Source: Vampirovibrionales bacterium
GTDB taxonomy: Bacteria; Cyanobacteriota; Vampirovibrionia; Vampirovibrionales; Vampirovibrionaceae
Length of the DNA: 64,000 nucleotides
Assembly: GCA_029262635.1 (NCBI GenBank)
Contig: JAJCZA010000002.1
Coordinates: 372,001 to 436,000, forward strand
Direction: 5' to 3'
Shown here piece after piece: positions 18,450-27,912 of the stretch; positions within the stretch are counted from its first letter, which is position 1, and the number at the start of each line of letters is the position of its first letter. A program made the position numbers and the translations under genes. The notes below the pieces were generated by a model, which was not told the DNA's origin, did not search any database, and saw only the letters and a program-made list of their open reading frames with translations.

Positions 18450-19634
18450 TCAAGTCTTGGTACTGTTTGATAAGGAAGTCCATTTTTTTGCTTCAGCTAG
18501 TGCTTTTTTAGTCGGTTCTTCCATCTCCCGACGAGTAGGCTCTACTGCAAGTTGATTGACCATACCTGCTAGCTCATCCCAATTAACACCCTCTAAGGCG
18601 TCTCTAATGAGTGGTTCTGCTTTCTTTGTTTCTCCGCCCTTTAAGGATAATATAGATTCGACTAAGGGTTCTAACTGGTCTTTTGGAATTTGTTTAAATA
18701 CTTCAACCATGGTGCCCTCCATTCGGTCTATAAAGTTGTTAATAAACTGCAATTCTTCCGCAGATAGTTGAGGTTTCCGACGAAAAACACGACCGTCTTG
18801 TAAGGCGGTGGTATTAAATCCTGGGATTGCGCCAGAACGCATAAACTTTTCGAGTTCTTTTAGAATTTCATCCCAGTCTTTTTTTCCTATTGGTGTGACG
18901 TCTAAAATATTCTCGTTTTTTCGTATTTCCATAGCCCGACCCGAAACCGCTATAATTGAATGAGCAATTACATCAAGAAAGGAGTCAATTTTATTTTTCT
19001 CTGTTGGTAGTAGAACTGTGTTTCCCAGATGTTTTCCTCGAAGATGGACAGACAATTTCCCCAGTTTATAAGGTTGTTCTGTTAATTTTGGATTTGATTT
19101 TTTTATGGCGTGATTCCAAATTAATACGGCAGTGGCGTGTCCCAATTCATGCCAGGCAGTCGTTTTCCTGTCCTCAATATCGATGGGGGTAAGGTGACGT
19201 GCAATTGACATACCTGCCAGAAATGCAGAGAGCAGTATTAATATTAGCTCCGGTGGTATATCTTGAAAGGCTCTTTCAACAGAATGAGTCTCAATGGGTT
19301 CTTTTACCGATGGTTCAGCACTTTTTAAGTCATCGGTAGTGGTGACCTTAGTGGAGGCATTTATCTCATTCGATGACTTAAAAAGTGCTGAACCAGAAGA
19401 ACCCGTGCTTTCTCCTGCAAGAGCCGAAGGCGTTACAAAAGTAAGAAGTGCTGTTATTAGCGCTATGGAAGGGGTTAGTTTTTTTTGTGTCTTTTTCCCT
19501 CTAAAGTGCATGGGGTAGGACGTTTCTTTGGATAATCTCGTGGAAGGTGTGTGGCTTTTTTTAATCGTGTTAACTTGTGAGGGTAATTGACCCTGTCGGC
19601 TTAGATAGTAATGATTGTTAATAGTAAAATCCAC
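18450..19634 (-). CDS. M41 (FtsH)-like zinc metallopeptidase without AAA domain
   Basis: The protein (394 residues) contains a peptidase domain like the C-terminal part of FtsH. The zinc motif is His162-Glu163-Leu-Gly-His166 (TAWHELGHATAV). IAVSGRAMEI matches the GGR-AEE block of FtsH, and a following GKKDWDEILKEL could supply the third ligand Asp. No AAA+ ATPase domain is present. Two hydrophobic segments lie at about residues 55-72 and 130-145, before the catalytic part. The first is preceded by SYPMHFRGKK, a possible variant of the FG tag. The start is a GTG with AAGGG upstream. An internal ATG at Met42 would leave a classical signal peptide but has no binding site. Confidence 0.7.
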   Translation of the reverse strand: MDFTINNHYYLSRQGQLPSQVNTIKKSHTPSTRLSKETSYPMHFRGKKTQKKLTPSIALITALLTFVTPSALAGESTGSSGSALFKSSNEINASTKVTTTDDLKSAEPSVKEPIETHSVERAFQDIPPELILILLSAFLAGMSIARHLTPIDIEDRKTTAWHELGHATAVLIWNHAIKKSNPKLTEQPYKLGKLSVHLRGKHLGNTVLLPTEKNKIDSFLDVIAHSIIAVSGRAMEIRKNENILDVTPIGKKDWDEILKELEKFMRSGAIPGFNTTALQDGRVFRRKPQLSAEELQFINNFIDRMEGTMVEVFKQIPKDQLEPLVESILSLKGGETKKAEPLIRDALEGVNWDELAGMVNQLAVEPTRREMEEPTKKALAEAKKWTSLSNSTKT

Positions 19635-19978
19635 TAATTAAGAACCCTTGTATTCCCTTTTTCTATATTCGACCCTTCTGACTAGCTACAAGTACACTTC
19701 TTGTTAATGCTAATGTTTTTGTTCTCTTATGTATTAAAGGCAGAGCCCTTCAGGTTGCATGAAGGCAAGCTCGTCTCTTTACTTATTTTACTTTGACCGC
19801 TCGCTTTACCCCTGTTTGACTTCGATGGTCTTACTTTGAGTAACCTGACGGAGGTTAAAGAAAATATAAGATAAGACTTGAATCAAGTTTAAAATACTAC
19901 ACACTTAATTTAACCGCAAGCATTCATTTTGCTTTACGTTACATGGGTATTCTTGAATGTGGGGTGGGAAAAGTGATG
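19635..19978. other. Intergenic region without a gene
   Basis: AT-rich stretch between the M41-like gene and the helicase gene, both on the minus strand. It holds a small hairpin CCTTCA/TGAAGG near 19748-19766. The promoter of the M41/trypsin pair should lie here. I see no reading frame with family character. Confidence 0.5.
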
Positions 19979-22324
19979 CTATAGCTTTTCCAGTTTCACA
20001 TAACGGGGGTCGAGGAGTTTTTTTCCGTCGATTTTGGCGAATTTAATATTGTAAAGATTTTTATTACCGGAGCTAATCACCTGTTCCACAACACCAACAC
20101 CAAAGCGAGGGTGTTTGACTTGATCGCCAGCCTGCAAGACAGCGGCTGTTCCGCTGAATCTTTTGCCATGAGAAGAAACACTAGAGGAACCCAGTGGCGT
20201 TCGGTTGCCGGACCCGCCCAGGGTGACGCCGCTACCGGATCGTTCGCCCAGTCGTCCGCCACCGGTTCGTAACCCACCGGAGTCGCTACCATAAACATCC
20301 GATACCCTTGATTCATGATCCAGACTGTAGGATCCGGTCAGGCGATCCGCCGGGGCTTCTTTTAAGAATCGGCTCGGGGTGGCGTATTTAATATCACCAA
20401 ATACCATCCGTCGTCGGGCAAAACTTAGAAAGAGCCGCTCTTCGGCTCGGGTGACGCCCACGTACATCAGGCGACGCTCTTCTTCCATGCCGTCTTTATC
20501 GCTTAGGGCACGAAAATGAGGGAACAGTCCTTCTTCAAGACCCACCAGAAAAACCACGGGAAACTCCAACCCTTTAGCGGCGTGGAGGGTCATGAGGACA
20601 AATTTGTTTTCAACGGGTTCAGTCGTGTCAATATCACTCAGAAGTGCCATTTGGGTGAGAAAATCTGCCAGGCCGCTGTCTTCTCCTGTGTTTTCCGCTA
20701 TAAATTTTCGGGTCACGCTGACAAATTCTTCCACGTTAGCCACCCGACCCTCGCTATCGGTCGGGTCTTCCAGTTTCAATTCGTCGTAATAACCAGTTTT
20801 TTCTAATATTTGAAGGGTCAGTTCATCCAGAGGTACTTTAAGGGCTTCGGCTTTTAGGTGTTCCATAACCATGACAAAGCTAGCAATGGCTTTTTTCGCT
20901 TTTGGCTTGAGGGCATCAATTTGGTCGGCCTGTTTCAACACCTGATAAAATGGCAGGCCCCGCATTGAGGCAGCCTGTTCGATATGTTCGATGCTGGTTT
21001 TTCCAATGCCGCGTTTGGGGACATTAAGAATTCGTTTGACGCTGTAAGCGTCTTGCTCGTTGAAAATAACGGTGAGATAGGCCAGTACGTCTTTGATTTC
21101 TCGACGCTCGTAAAATTTCAGGCCGCCAATCATGGTGTAAGGAACACCTCGGGAAATTAGCACATCTTCAAGCGCCCGGCTCTGAACGTTGGTCCGGTAT
21201 AAAATAGCGCAATCACCCGGTTTGTATTTGCTTTGGCTCGTCAGGGCCTGCATTTTACTGACCACAAAGTCGGCTTCTTCCCGCTCGTCTTTTGCTTCGT
21301 AGCAAAAAACGCTTTCGCCTTCGCCTCGAACGGCTTTAAGTTCTTTGGGCAGGCGATCTTCATTCTGTTCGATAATTTCGTTGGCCACGGCCAGAATATT
21401 GGCGGTGGAGCGGTAGTTTTCCAACAATTTGATGGTTTGGGCATCAGAGAAATCGCTTTGAAAATTCAGGCAAATCCGAAAATTGGCGCCCCGCCAGCTA
21501 TAAATCGACTGATCCACGTCACCGACGGCGGTCAGACTTCGCTTTTGCCAGAGCATTTTATGGAGTTCTGGTGTCCGTTCGGCTTTGTTGCATCCTTCGG
21601 TTAAAAGCCGGATGAGTTCGTATTGAACGTCGTTGGTATCCTGGAATTCATCCACCAGAATATGCTTGAATTGACTATGATACTGATGAAGCACGCTGGG
21701 GTTTTGTTGAAGCAGTTTGACGGTAATTAATAGCATATCGTCAAAGTCCATGGCGTTGTTGGTGCTCAGGAGGGCTTCGTAAGCATCGTAGATGCGAGCC
21801 AGCTTTTCGGCCCGGAAGTCTGTGGCCGAAGAGGCGTAATCGTAAGCATCAAAGAGTTTGTTCTTGAGTTCGCTAATCATGTAGCGAATGTTTTTGGGGT
21901 TGTACAGCTTGTCATCCATGTCAAGGGCTTTAATGACTTCCTTAACCGCCTTTTGGGACTCTTCCTGGTCGTAGATGACAAAGTTTTGGGTCCAGGTTCG
22001 GTTGGATTGTGAGACGTAGTGGGTGATTTGTCGCCGAAGGATGCGACCACAGATGCTGTGAAAGGTTCCTGTCCAGAGACCACTTGCGATATTTTCCCCA
22101 ACCAACTTGCCTACCCGTTCTTTCATTTCCCGAGCGGCTTTGTTGGTAAATGTAACAGCCAGTATTTCACCTGGTTCATTTTCCTGCTCTAATAAATGGG
22201 CGATCCGATGGGTTAAAACCCTTGTTTTTCCACTGCCTGCGCCTGCCAATACAAGTAAGGGGCCTGTAATGTGGGTAACAGCGGCTAATTGGGACGGGTT
22301 CAGTTTATCTAAAAGGTGATTCAC
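19979..22324 (-). CDS. pcrA: UvrD/PcrA-type DNA helicase
   Basis: A complete superfamily 1 3'-5' helicase of 781 residues used in nucleotide excision repair and replication-fork maintenance. It has Walker A GAGSGKT at residues 28-34, motif II VDEFQDTN, the motif GDVDQSIYSWRGA, and the late motifs LMTLHAAKGLEFPVVF and RRLMYVGVTRAEERL. A Ser/Gly-rich linker precedes a C-terminal Tudor-like module (VKHPRFGVGVVEQV), which in PcrA contacts RNA polymerase. The start is GTG with a GAGAGAAG binding site. PcrA and UvrD cannot be told apart confidently. Confidence 0.95.
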   Translation of the reverse strand: MNHLLDKLNPSQLAAVTHITGPLLVLAGAGSGKTRVLTHRIAHLLEQENEPGEILAVTFTNKAAREMKERVGKLVGENIASGLWTGTFHSICGRILRRQITHYVSQSNRTWTQNFVIYDQEESQKAVKEVIKALDMDDKLYNPKNIRYMISELKNKLFDAYDYASSATDFRAEKLARIYDAYEALLSTNNAMDFDDMLLITVKLLQQNPSVLHQYHSQFKHILVDEFQDTNDVQYELIRLLTEGCNKAERTPELHKMLWQKRSLTAVGDVDQSIYSWRGANFRICLNFQSDFSDAQTIKLLENYRSTANILAVANEIIEQNEDRLPKELKAVRGEGESVFCYEAKDEREEADFVVSKMQALTSQSKYKPGDCAILYRTNVQSRALEDVLISRGVPYTMIGGLKFYERREIKDVLAYLTVIFNEQDAYSVKRILNVPKRGIGKTSIEHIEQAASMRGLPFYQVLKQADQIDALKPKAKKAIASFVMVMEHLKAEALKVPLDELTLQILEKTGYYDELKLEDPTDSEGRVANVEEFVSVTRKFIAENTGEDSGLADFLTQMALLSDIDTTEPVENKFVLMTLHAAKGLEFPVVFLVGLEEGLFPHFRALSDKDGMEEERRLMYVGVTRAEERLFLSFARRRMVFGDIKYATPSRFLKEAPADRLTGSYSLDHESRVSDVYGSDSGGLRTGGGRLGERSGSGVTLGGSGNRTPLGSSSVSSHGKRFSGTAAVLQAGDQVKHPRFGVGVVEQVISSGNKNLYNIKFAKIDGKKLLDPRYVKLEKL

Positions 22325-22659
22325 AGCTTCTCTCTCAATCCTGATGACTTCTCTATTCTAATTCTATTCTTTTTTAGCGGGCTTATTGCTTTTTGTATAT
22401 TCAGCCAACGCCTGTCCTAGTCAATATAAAAGGTGTAAGGGTGATTTCACCCGCTGGTCTATCCCACGAATTGTACTATAATAAAAAGGCTTTTATTGGT
22501 GAAACTTTGTAATTTGTAACCTCCTGTTATCCTGACTCGGCGAGTTTTGGCAAAGGTTTATACCATAAAAGGCATGTATCAACGGTATTAAAATGACTGA
22601 AAGACTTATATATGAACGAATTGCTTCTTTCCAAACAAGCCCGTCAGGGAGTTTTAAAC

Positions 22660-23211
22660 ATGTCCGCTGACGAGAAAACGACAAAAGCAACGGGCGCGGC
22701 AGTTACCGATGGAAATGCCGACGAAGCGGATCCCAATGATGAGTTGGCCGCTGAGTTTAGTGCGTTTCGTCAGCCCATTAAAGATATTGCTATTATTGGT
22801 AGCCGAAATGTTCCTCTGCCTCATCAAGACCTGATTGAAGCCCTGGCGTTTATGCTTGTGAAAGACGGGAACAATATTATTACCAGTGGTGGTTCGTCAG
22901 GTACTAACGCAGCGACCATTCGAGGTGCCATGCGGGCGGATCCCTCTAAATTAAAAGTTATTTTGCCGCAGAGTATCGAGCAGCAACCGTCTGATGTGCA
23001 GGATCAATTGATTGGAATCCCCAATATTATCGAGCACCAGGACTGGGCTAAAATGACCTTATCGGACGCTAGTCGTCTATGTAATCGAGAGATTATTGAT
23101 CAGTGTCAGCAGTTGGTCATTACCCTGTTTCACGATAGTCATACGCTGCAAAAGGCCATTGAATACGCCGGAGAGCAGCACAAGATTGTTACGCCGCTGT
23201 TTTTAGATTAG
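22660..23211 (+). CDS. SLOG-fold DprA-like protein
   Basis: A 183-residue protein with a Rossmann-like SLOG domain related to DNA-processing protein A. The core is IAIIGSRNVPLPHQDL, then NNIITSGGSSGTNAATIRGA and LKVILPQSIEQQPSDVQDQL. SLOG proteins bind nucleotides or single-stranded DNA. Cyanobacteria carry a stand-alone protein of this type, which is part of the reason I place the organism near them. The first 40 residues are acidic and disordered. I take the ATG at 22660 (GGGAG upstream) over one at 22612. A possible -10 TATAAT lies at 22477-22482. Confidence 0.7.
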   Translation: MSADEKTTKATGAAVTDGNADEADPNDELAAEFSAFRQPIKDIAIIGSRNVPLPHQDLIEALAFMLVKDGNNIITSGGSSGTNAATIRGAMRADPSKLKVILPQSIEQQPSDVQDQLIGIPNIIEHQDWAKMTLSDASRLCNREIIDQCQQLVITLFHDSHTLQKAIEYAGEQHKIVTPLFLD

Positions 23212-23262
23212 TTTGCAACAAAAACAGGGATTAAGTCGTAGCGAATCATAAATACTATTTAT

Positions 23263-23297
23263 AAAAACGCCGTCAATTTTAATTGACGGCGTTTTTG
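23263..23297. terminator. Bidirectional terminator
   Basis: AAAAACGCCGTCAATT at 23263-23278 and its perfect complement at 23281-23296 form a 16-pair stem with a two-base centre. It has T runs on both strands. It separates the convergent SLOG and SPFH genes. Confidence 0.9.
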
Positions 23298-23323
23298 TTT
23301 CAGCTAACAAACAGAAAGAGGAC

Positions 23324-24184
23324 TTACTTAAGAGGCAACAGGACGTTTCCGCTGTCTTCACCCACCACCACGGTTTGAGGGGAGACACCGTTCCATTTTT
23401 TCAACACCTTTTCCATCATTTCCAGTTCCAGTTTTTTTATTTCCAGCTTTAGGAGATCCGGTGAGGAACGAAGGGCATTACCACGTGCCTGAAGGGCCTT
23501 AGCTTCTTGGAAAGCAATGTCCGTTTGCTTGGTTACTTTTTGGAGTTCATAGGTTTTTGCCTGAGCTTGTTGTTCCATGATTTGTTTTTGCTCAATTTCA
23601 TGCTCCAGTTTTTCGGTTAGCTCAATGTTGGTAATGGGAAGCTTAACGAGTCTTACCAGTGCGGTTTCACTTTTGTTTTTCGTTTTTTCAATAGCCATTT
23701 CTTTCAAACTTCGAGTAACGACTTCTGTTGCTTCCCGTTGTACGGCTTCTCGCTGTTTTACCGCATCTTCAGCTCGATAGTTAGAAACAGTCTGCTTTAA
23801 GGCGTCTTGAATCAGTGGATCCACCATTTTTTGGTAAGGGTTACCTTGATATTCCTGGTGGAGAAGAGGGATTTTGTTAGAAGGAAGAGCGTAGAAGGCA
23901 CTGTATTCAATGTTTACGGTCTGTAGATCTTTACTGTAGCATTCAGCAATGCCTTGCTGTGTGTTTTGTTTGATGGAGTAACGGTAAATTTGCTCAACAA
24001 AAGGCATTTTAAACGTAAGGCCTTCTTGCCGAACCATATGATCCATCTTACCTAAAGTAACACTAACACCCCGTTCACCGGGTTCAATAATGGTAAAGCT
24101 TTGCGACGCTATAAAAACCAGAGCGACAGCTATAAAGCCAAACGCGGCTGAGGACATACCCATAATGTTGTCATATTTACTCAT
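23324..24184 (-). CDS. SPFH/prohibitin-like membrane protein
   Basis: A 286-residue band-7 family protein. An N-terminal transmembrane helix (residues about 11-30, FGFIAVALVFIAS) leads into the SPFH domain: IIEPGERGVSVTLGKMDH, TFKMPFVEQIYRYSIK and AFYALPSNKIPLLHQEY. A long charged helix follows (residues about 125-250, with EIEQKQIMEQQAQAKTYELQ), the coiled-coil flotillin/prohibitin arm. The C-terminus WNGVSPQTVVVGEDSG resembles the prohibitin tail. Such proteins form membrane rings that organise microdomains and restrain FtsH-type proteases. GGAGAG lies upstream of the ATG. The gene is alone, near tRNA-Cys. Confidence 0.88.
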   Translation of the reverse strand: MSKYDNIMGMSSAAFGFIAVALVFIASQSFTIIEPGERGVSVTLGKMDHMVRQEGLTFKMPFVEQIYRYSIKQNTQQGIAECYSKDLQTVNIEYSAFYALPSNKIPLLHQEYQGNPYQKMVDPLIQDALKQTVSNYRAEDAVKQREAVQREATEVVTRSLKEMAIEKTKNKSETALVRLVKLPITNIELTEKLEHEIEQKQIMEQQAQAKTYELQKVTKQTDIAFQEAKALQARGNALRSSPDLLKLEIKKLELEMMEKVLKKWNGVSPQTVVVGEDSGNVLLPLK

Positions 24185-24226
24185 TGATTCACTCTCCGTA
24201 TCTCATCTCTATGTGTGATGAAAAAT

Positions 24227-24300
24227 TGGAGGTGGCACCCAGATTTGAACTGGGGATAAGAGTTTTGCAGACTCCTGCCTTACCGCTTGGCCATGCCACC
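24227..24300 (-). tRNA. tRNA-Cys (GCA)
   Basis: On the minus strand a complete cloverleaf starts GGTGGCA and ends TGCCACC, with discriminator T and encoded CCA. The anticodon loop CTGCAAA gives anticodon GCA. Confidence 0.95.
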
Positions 24301-24479
24301 ATCCAGTCATCAAATTACGGTGCCTAGCATAGGTAGAAGATACCGTAAGGTCAAGTGCTTGTAATGGATACACCGAAGATAAAAGAGATTTACAGACGTC
24401 ATTGAGCCGGTAGGACAGATGGTGGTAGGATAGGTGTGTTCACGAATTCGAACATGCGATTAATTGAGAGGATTAGCCT

Positions 24480-24692
24480 ATGCCTTGTGCCGTTTGTGGT
24501 GGCCGCTCCATCAAGACAGAAACGGGTGAGCGGTGTATGAAGCCAGCGTGCGATGGCGCAAAAGAGACATCAGGCCCGGATGTCAAAGAGGTTAAATGCT
24601 CGTGCGGTCGACTGATGAGCTATCAGGGATTGACTCAATTGGGTGAACCTATTTATAAGTGTCAGCCGTGTGGACGAACCACGAAACTGTAA
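24480..24692 (+). CDS. Small zinc-ribbon protein
   Basis: This 70-residue protein has eight Cys in paired knuckles: CAVCGG, CMKPAC, CSCG and CQPCG. These suggest two zinc sites. It has no helix or membrane segment. GAGGA lies upstream of the ATG. Its stop codon is 13 bases before the likely start of an FAD oxidoreductase, so the pair is probably cotranscribed. Function unknown. Confidence 0.7.
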   Translation: MPCAVCGGRSIKTETGERCMKPACDGAKETSGPDVKEVKCSCGRLMSYQGLTQLGEPIYKCQPCGRTTKL

Positions 24693-24705
24693 AGGCACAT
24701 TAGGC

Positions 24706-26250
24706 TTGGGCGTCTTACAACATTCTACAAACTCCGGTAAGCTACCCGATTTGGATCTGATTGTTATTGGGGATGAAGTGGAAAGCGTAATTACCGCTGT
24801 TTCAGCGGCTCGCTGTGGGCTTCGAGTCGCCGTTATACGTTACTCAGAAAGCTTGCTGGGTGGATTATGCACCCGAGCGGGGCTGAACTACATGGACATT
24901 ACCCCGGAATACACAAGCCCCATGTTTGCCGAATTCCTGGCAAAAGCTGATGTTAAACGTGTGGCACTGGATGCTGATAAAGGCCATCGGGTACTTCAGG
25001 AACTGTTGGGCGAGGCTGGGGTTCGTTTAATCAGTGGTGTTGAGATGCGTGCAACCTACGATGACGAAAACGCTTACTGGCAGACTGAATGGCAGGGAGA
25101 GTTAAATTCTCTGGAGCCGGTGACGACTCGCTTGCTCATTGATGCCACCCCAGACGCGGATATTGCACGGCAATTGGAATTACCCTACACGGTTGGGCTG
25201 GGCGGTATTTTCGGTGACGCTCATAACTTTCTGGGGGTTTCGCCCGTGTTTCGGATGCGAGGTGTGGATCGACAAGGGCTTATTAACTTTGAGCGCCTTT
25301 TGAGAGAACGGCTGGATATGTTCCATTGTCTGGAAAAAGCCTTGCCTCATCATCCGTTGGCCTTTCGACGAGAATTGATTGAGCGTCCGGTATACTCGCC
25401 GGATGATATGGATTATATTGATATTCTAAATCCGGTGATTGGGATTGCCTTTCACCATTGGTGTTATGGAGAAGTGGACACTTACCCCAATGCACCGGTT
25501 TACATTGATGGGTTTAACACGGCGCGCTTGTCTGGAGACATGTTGGGGTTTAATGGGCTGGTGATGCGAATGAACGATTTTGACGCCTTGCTGGCATACT
25601 CCCATGGTGACGAGCGCTGGCCAGAACCGCTGGTTGAGGCGTTGCAGGATTTTCCTCGCTTTCTTCGGGAGGAAGGCGGCTTTGCACACGTTGACCTTGT
25701 TTTACCTGAAGAACTGTATGTTCGTCAGACCCTCAACATGCATGCCCAAACCATAATGACGGCGGAAAAGGCAATCCGGGGCGGAGTGCCGGAAAAAGAT
25801 GCCATTGGGACGTTTAGCTACTGGCTGGATCTACGAGGCGTTACGTTTACAGAATTCTTTAAAAACCATAGCCCTTTGCCTAAGCCGGTATTCAATGTCG
25901 GACTCGGTGTTTGTTTTCCGGCCAATCCAGCCATCAGGCAGTTTGCCTTTGTCGGGCGGTCGGCAGGGTATTCGCCTATTGGACAGGGGGCTTGCCGAAT
26001 TGTTCAGCATAATGCCATGCTCGGCGAGGCGCTCGGGGTTTCGGCGGCACTTGCGATTCAGGGCGATCCGTCTCATTGTTCTATGAAAAACGTTCAGGCG
26101 TTAGACATTCGTGAGACGCTTGCTAAACGTTGGGGGAAACCGATTGAGCTTTCCGGCCATGCGACTTGGCCGGATGAAGCCATTCAGCAAAGTTCGTTAA
26201 TTCAGGCGGATAACCAGGTTGTTGAACGCACACGGATTCGTCGAATATAA
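24706..26250 (+). CDS. FAD-dependent oxidoreductase
   Basis: An enzyme of about 514 residues whose N-terminus is a Rossmann FAD site: LDLIVIGDEVESVITAVSAARCGLRVAVI, in which the usual GxGxxG is altered to G-D-E-V-E-S. The motif LLGGLCTRAGLNYMD matches the FAD-dependent oxidoreductase family (PF12831). A C-terminal block (NPAIRQFAFVGRSAGYSPIGQGACRIVQHNAMLGEA) resembles the closing FAD-binding segment. The substrate is unknown. The start is uncertain: I choose TTG at 24706, which has AGG ten bases upstream. GTG at 24643 would overlap the zinc-ribbon gene by 50 bases. Confidence 0.75.
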   Translation: MGVLQHSTNSGKLPDLDLIVIGDEVESVITAVSAARCGLRVAVIRYSESLLGGLCTRAGLNYMDITPEYTSPMFAEFLAKADVKRVALDADKGHRVLQELLGEAGVRLISGVEMRATYDDENAYWQTEWQGELNSLEPVTTRLLIDATPDADIARQLELPYTVGLGGIFGDAHNFLGVSPVFRMRGVDRQGLINFERLLRERLDMFHCLEKALPHHPLAFRRELIERPVYSPDDMDYIDILNPVIGIAFHHWCYGEVDTYPNAPVYIDGFNTARLSGDMLGFNGLVMRMNDFDALLAYSHGDERWPEPLVEALQDFPRFLREEGGFAHVDLVLPEELYVRQTLNMHAQTIMTAEKAIRGGVPEKDAIGTFSYWLDLRGVTFTEFFKNHSPLPKPVFNVGLGVCFPANPAIRQFAFVGRSAGYSPIGQGACRIVQHNAMLGEALGVSAALAIQGDPSHCSMKNVQALDIRETLAKRWGKPIELSGHATWPDEAIQQSSLIQADNQVVERTRIRRI

Positions 26251-26476
26251 AAGTACGCTCTGGATATTTAAACCGATGGGGCTTTAATGCTTATGGAGAA
26301 AAGGTAAAGGGCCATAAGAAGAGAGAAATAATGCTGTAAAAAATTAAGAAATGTAACAGAAAGTATATCTTTTAGCAATAATATATATCTCCAAACGTTT
26401 ATTTAAATAGAACAAGTCACAACATCTCAATTTCATCTCATTCATTTTTAAGTCGCATAACGTTAGGAGTCATCCC

Positions 26477-27709
26477 ATGTTTTATTCAGCGAACCATTCA
26501 TTTTACTCCCAGCCTCAGTCTCAGGGATTTCAGTTTCAGCAACAGCAACAGAGGTTCCCTAGTCAACAAACCTCATTCACCCCGTATCAGCCATCTTACT
26601 TTCAAGCGCCGCAACAACAATATTCTTTTGCTCCTTATTTTCAGGCTAACCCCTTTGTCGGTCCTCAAACAGGTTCTTTTGGCAATGGTTTACTCTCTGG
26701 TATGAGCATTGGTCCAGCCATTACTTTTGGTCAAACTCAGAGTTCTCAGCCTTCTCAGCCACAATCTCCCATGTCTTACGGTCATTCTGATTATTTAATG
26801 AATATGTTCTTTAATTTTTCGAACCTGATAAATACGATGATGAATAGTCAGACCCCGGATCCAACACCGACACCAGACCCCTATCCAACCCCCGATCCAA
26901 TCCCAACCCCGGATCCAGTCCCGACTCCTGATCCTTATCCAACCCCCGATCCAATCCCAACTCCCGATCCAGTCCCAACCCCGGATCCAATCCCGACTCC
27001 TGATCCTTATCCAACCCCCGATCCAGTCCCGACCCCGGATCCAATCCCAACCCCAGACCATGACTGTCGTGTTACTGGAGCGGCGGGGCTCTTCGGCGAC
27101 CCATTCTTCGGACTTTTTACACCTGAATTGGGTGAGATTCCTAGCGAACTCCAGGCGTTTGATATTAATATCCAGCCGGAAGACGGACTCGTTAGTGTTC
27201 TAAACGACTCGGATAATGGCGGATTCGATGTATCTGTACAAACGTACGCTATTAATCCCGAAGGTAGTGTTGGTGTCCAGCAAGCGGCGATTACCGTTGG
27301 TACAGACAGTATCAGTTTTCAGAACAATGGTGATTTGATCATCAATGGTCAAGTTCGAGGTAACATCAATGACGCAGGCAGTATTGCTGAAATTCAGTTG
27401 GCCGGTGGCTCTGTAATGACCCGTGAAGAAATTGACGGCCCCAATGGGGTGACGGCTGAACGATTTGTGGTTCGTACCGATGAATATAAGGTTACGGCTG
27501 CTGTTCGCTCTCCAGAAGGCGCCGGGTCTTACCTCGATATGAACTTTGAGGAACAAACCACAAGTGCCGCTAATAACGCAACAGGGCACAAAAGCCAGGT
27601 TTCAACCTTGAATAACCCAGCGACTGGCACCCCCCTGGAAATGGGCTTAGCGGAACTCCTTAGCCTCGAAGCGAACAGTACTATCCTTGAGTTCCTTCGG
27701 TTAGCCTAG
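26477..27709 (+). CDS. PTPDP-repeat protein with vWFD-like C-terminal domain
   Basis: A 410-residue mosaic. Residues 1-100 are rich in Gln, Phe, Tyr, Ser and Pro (prion-like composition). Residues about 128-194 are eleven near-perfect PTPDP-[I/V/Y] hexapeptides, a stiff spacer. The C-terminal 210 residues look like a von Willebrand factor D domain. FGDPFFGLFTPE stands where GDPH opens that domain. SDNGGFDVSVQT and VGTDSISFQNNGDLIINGQ match its core strands. His of GDPH is replaced by Phe. There is no signal peptide. TAGGAG lies upstream of the ATG. An extracellular or surface role is likely but not shown. Confidence 0.65.
   Translation: MFYSANHSFYSQPQSQGFQFQQQQQRFPSQQTSFTPYQPSYFQAPQQQYSFAPYFQANPFVGPQTGSFGNGLLSGMSIGPAITFGQTQSSQPSQPQSPMSYGHSDYLMNMFFNFSNLINTMMNSQTPDPTPTPDPYPTPDPIPTPDPVPTPDPYPTPDPIPTPDPVPTPDPIPTPDPYPTPDPVPTPDPIPTPDHDCRVTGAAGLFGDPFFGLFTPELGEIPSELQAFDINIQPEDGLVSVLNDSDNGGFDVSVQTYAINPEGSVGVQQAAITVGTDSISFQNNGDLIINGQVRGNINDAGSIAEIQLAGGSVMTREEIDGPNGVTAERFVVRTDEYKVTAAVRSPEGAGSYLDMNFEEQTTSAANNATGHKSQVSTLNNPATGTPLEMGLAELLSLEANSTILEFLRLA
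26860..27058 (+). repeat. 18-bp coding tandem repeat (PTPDP spacer)
   Basis: About eleven copies of an 18-base unit encode PTPDP plus Ile, Val or Tyr. The units CCCGATCC and CCAACCCC recur with synonymous third-base changes, and a higher-order order of Ile, Val and Tyr units is visible. Expansion and contraction by slippage are likely. Confidence 0.9.
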
Positions 27710-27790
27710 TTTTATAAACTTCCTCCCCAATTTTCCTACCTACTTATTAAGATGACTTAAAACAATGATGACTTTTGAATGAGATTTCCA

Positions 27791-27824
27791 GGGAAGCCCT
27801 TCAAGGCTTCCCTTTTCTTTTTTT
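27791..27824 (+). terminator. Terminator after the PTPDP-repeat gene
   Basis: GGGAAGCC at 27791-27798 pairs with GGCTTCCC at 27805-27812, followed by a T-rich tract. Confidence 0.85.
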
Positions 27825-27912
27825 GTCGTGTCCATTGCTCTTGTGACAACGATATAAGGATGTCTTAAATAATACAGGCCCTAGGGAAATCATTGAATTT
27901 TGGCTTCTTTTT

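Noticed and set aside
26860-27058. CRISPR-like regular repeats
   Set aside because: They are 18-base in-frame coding repeats without spacers.
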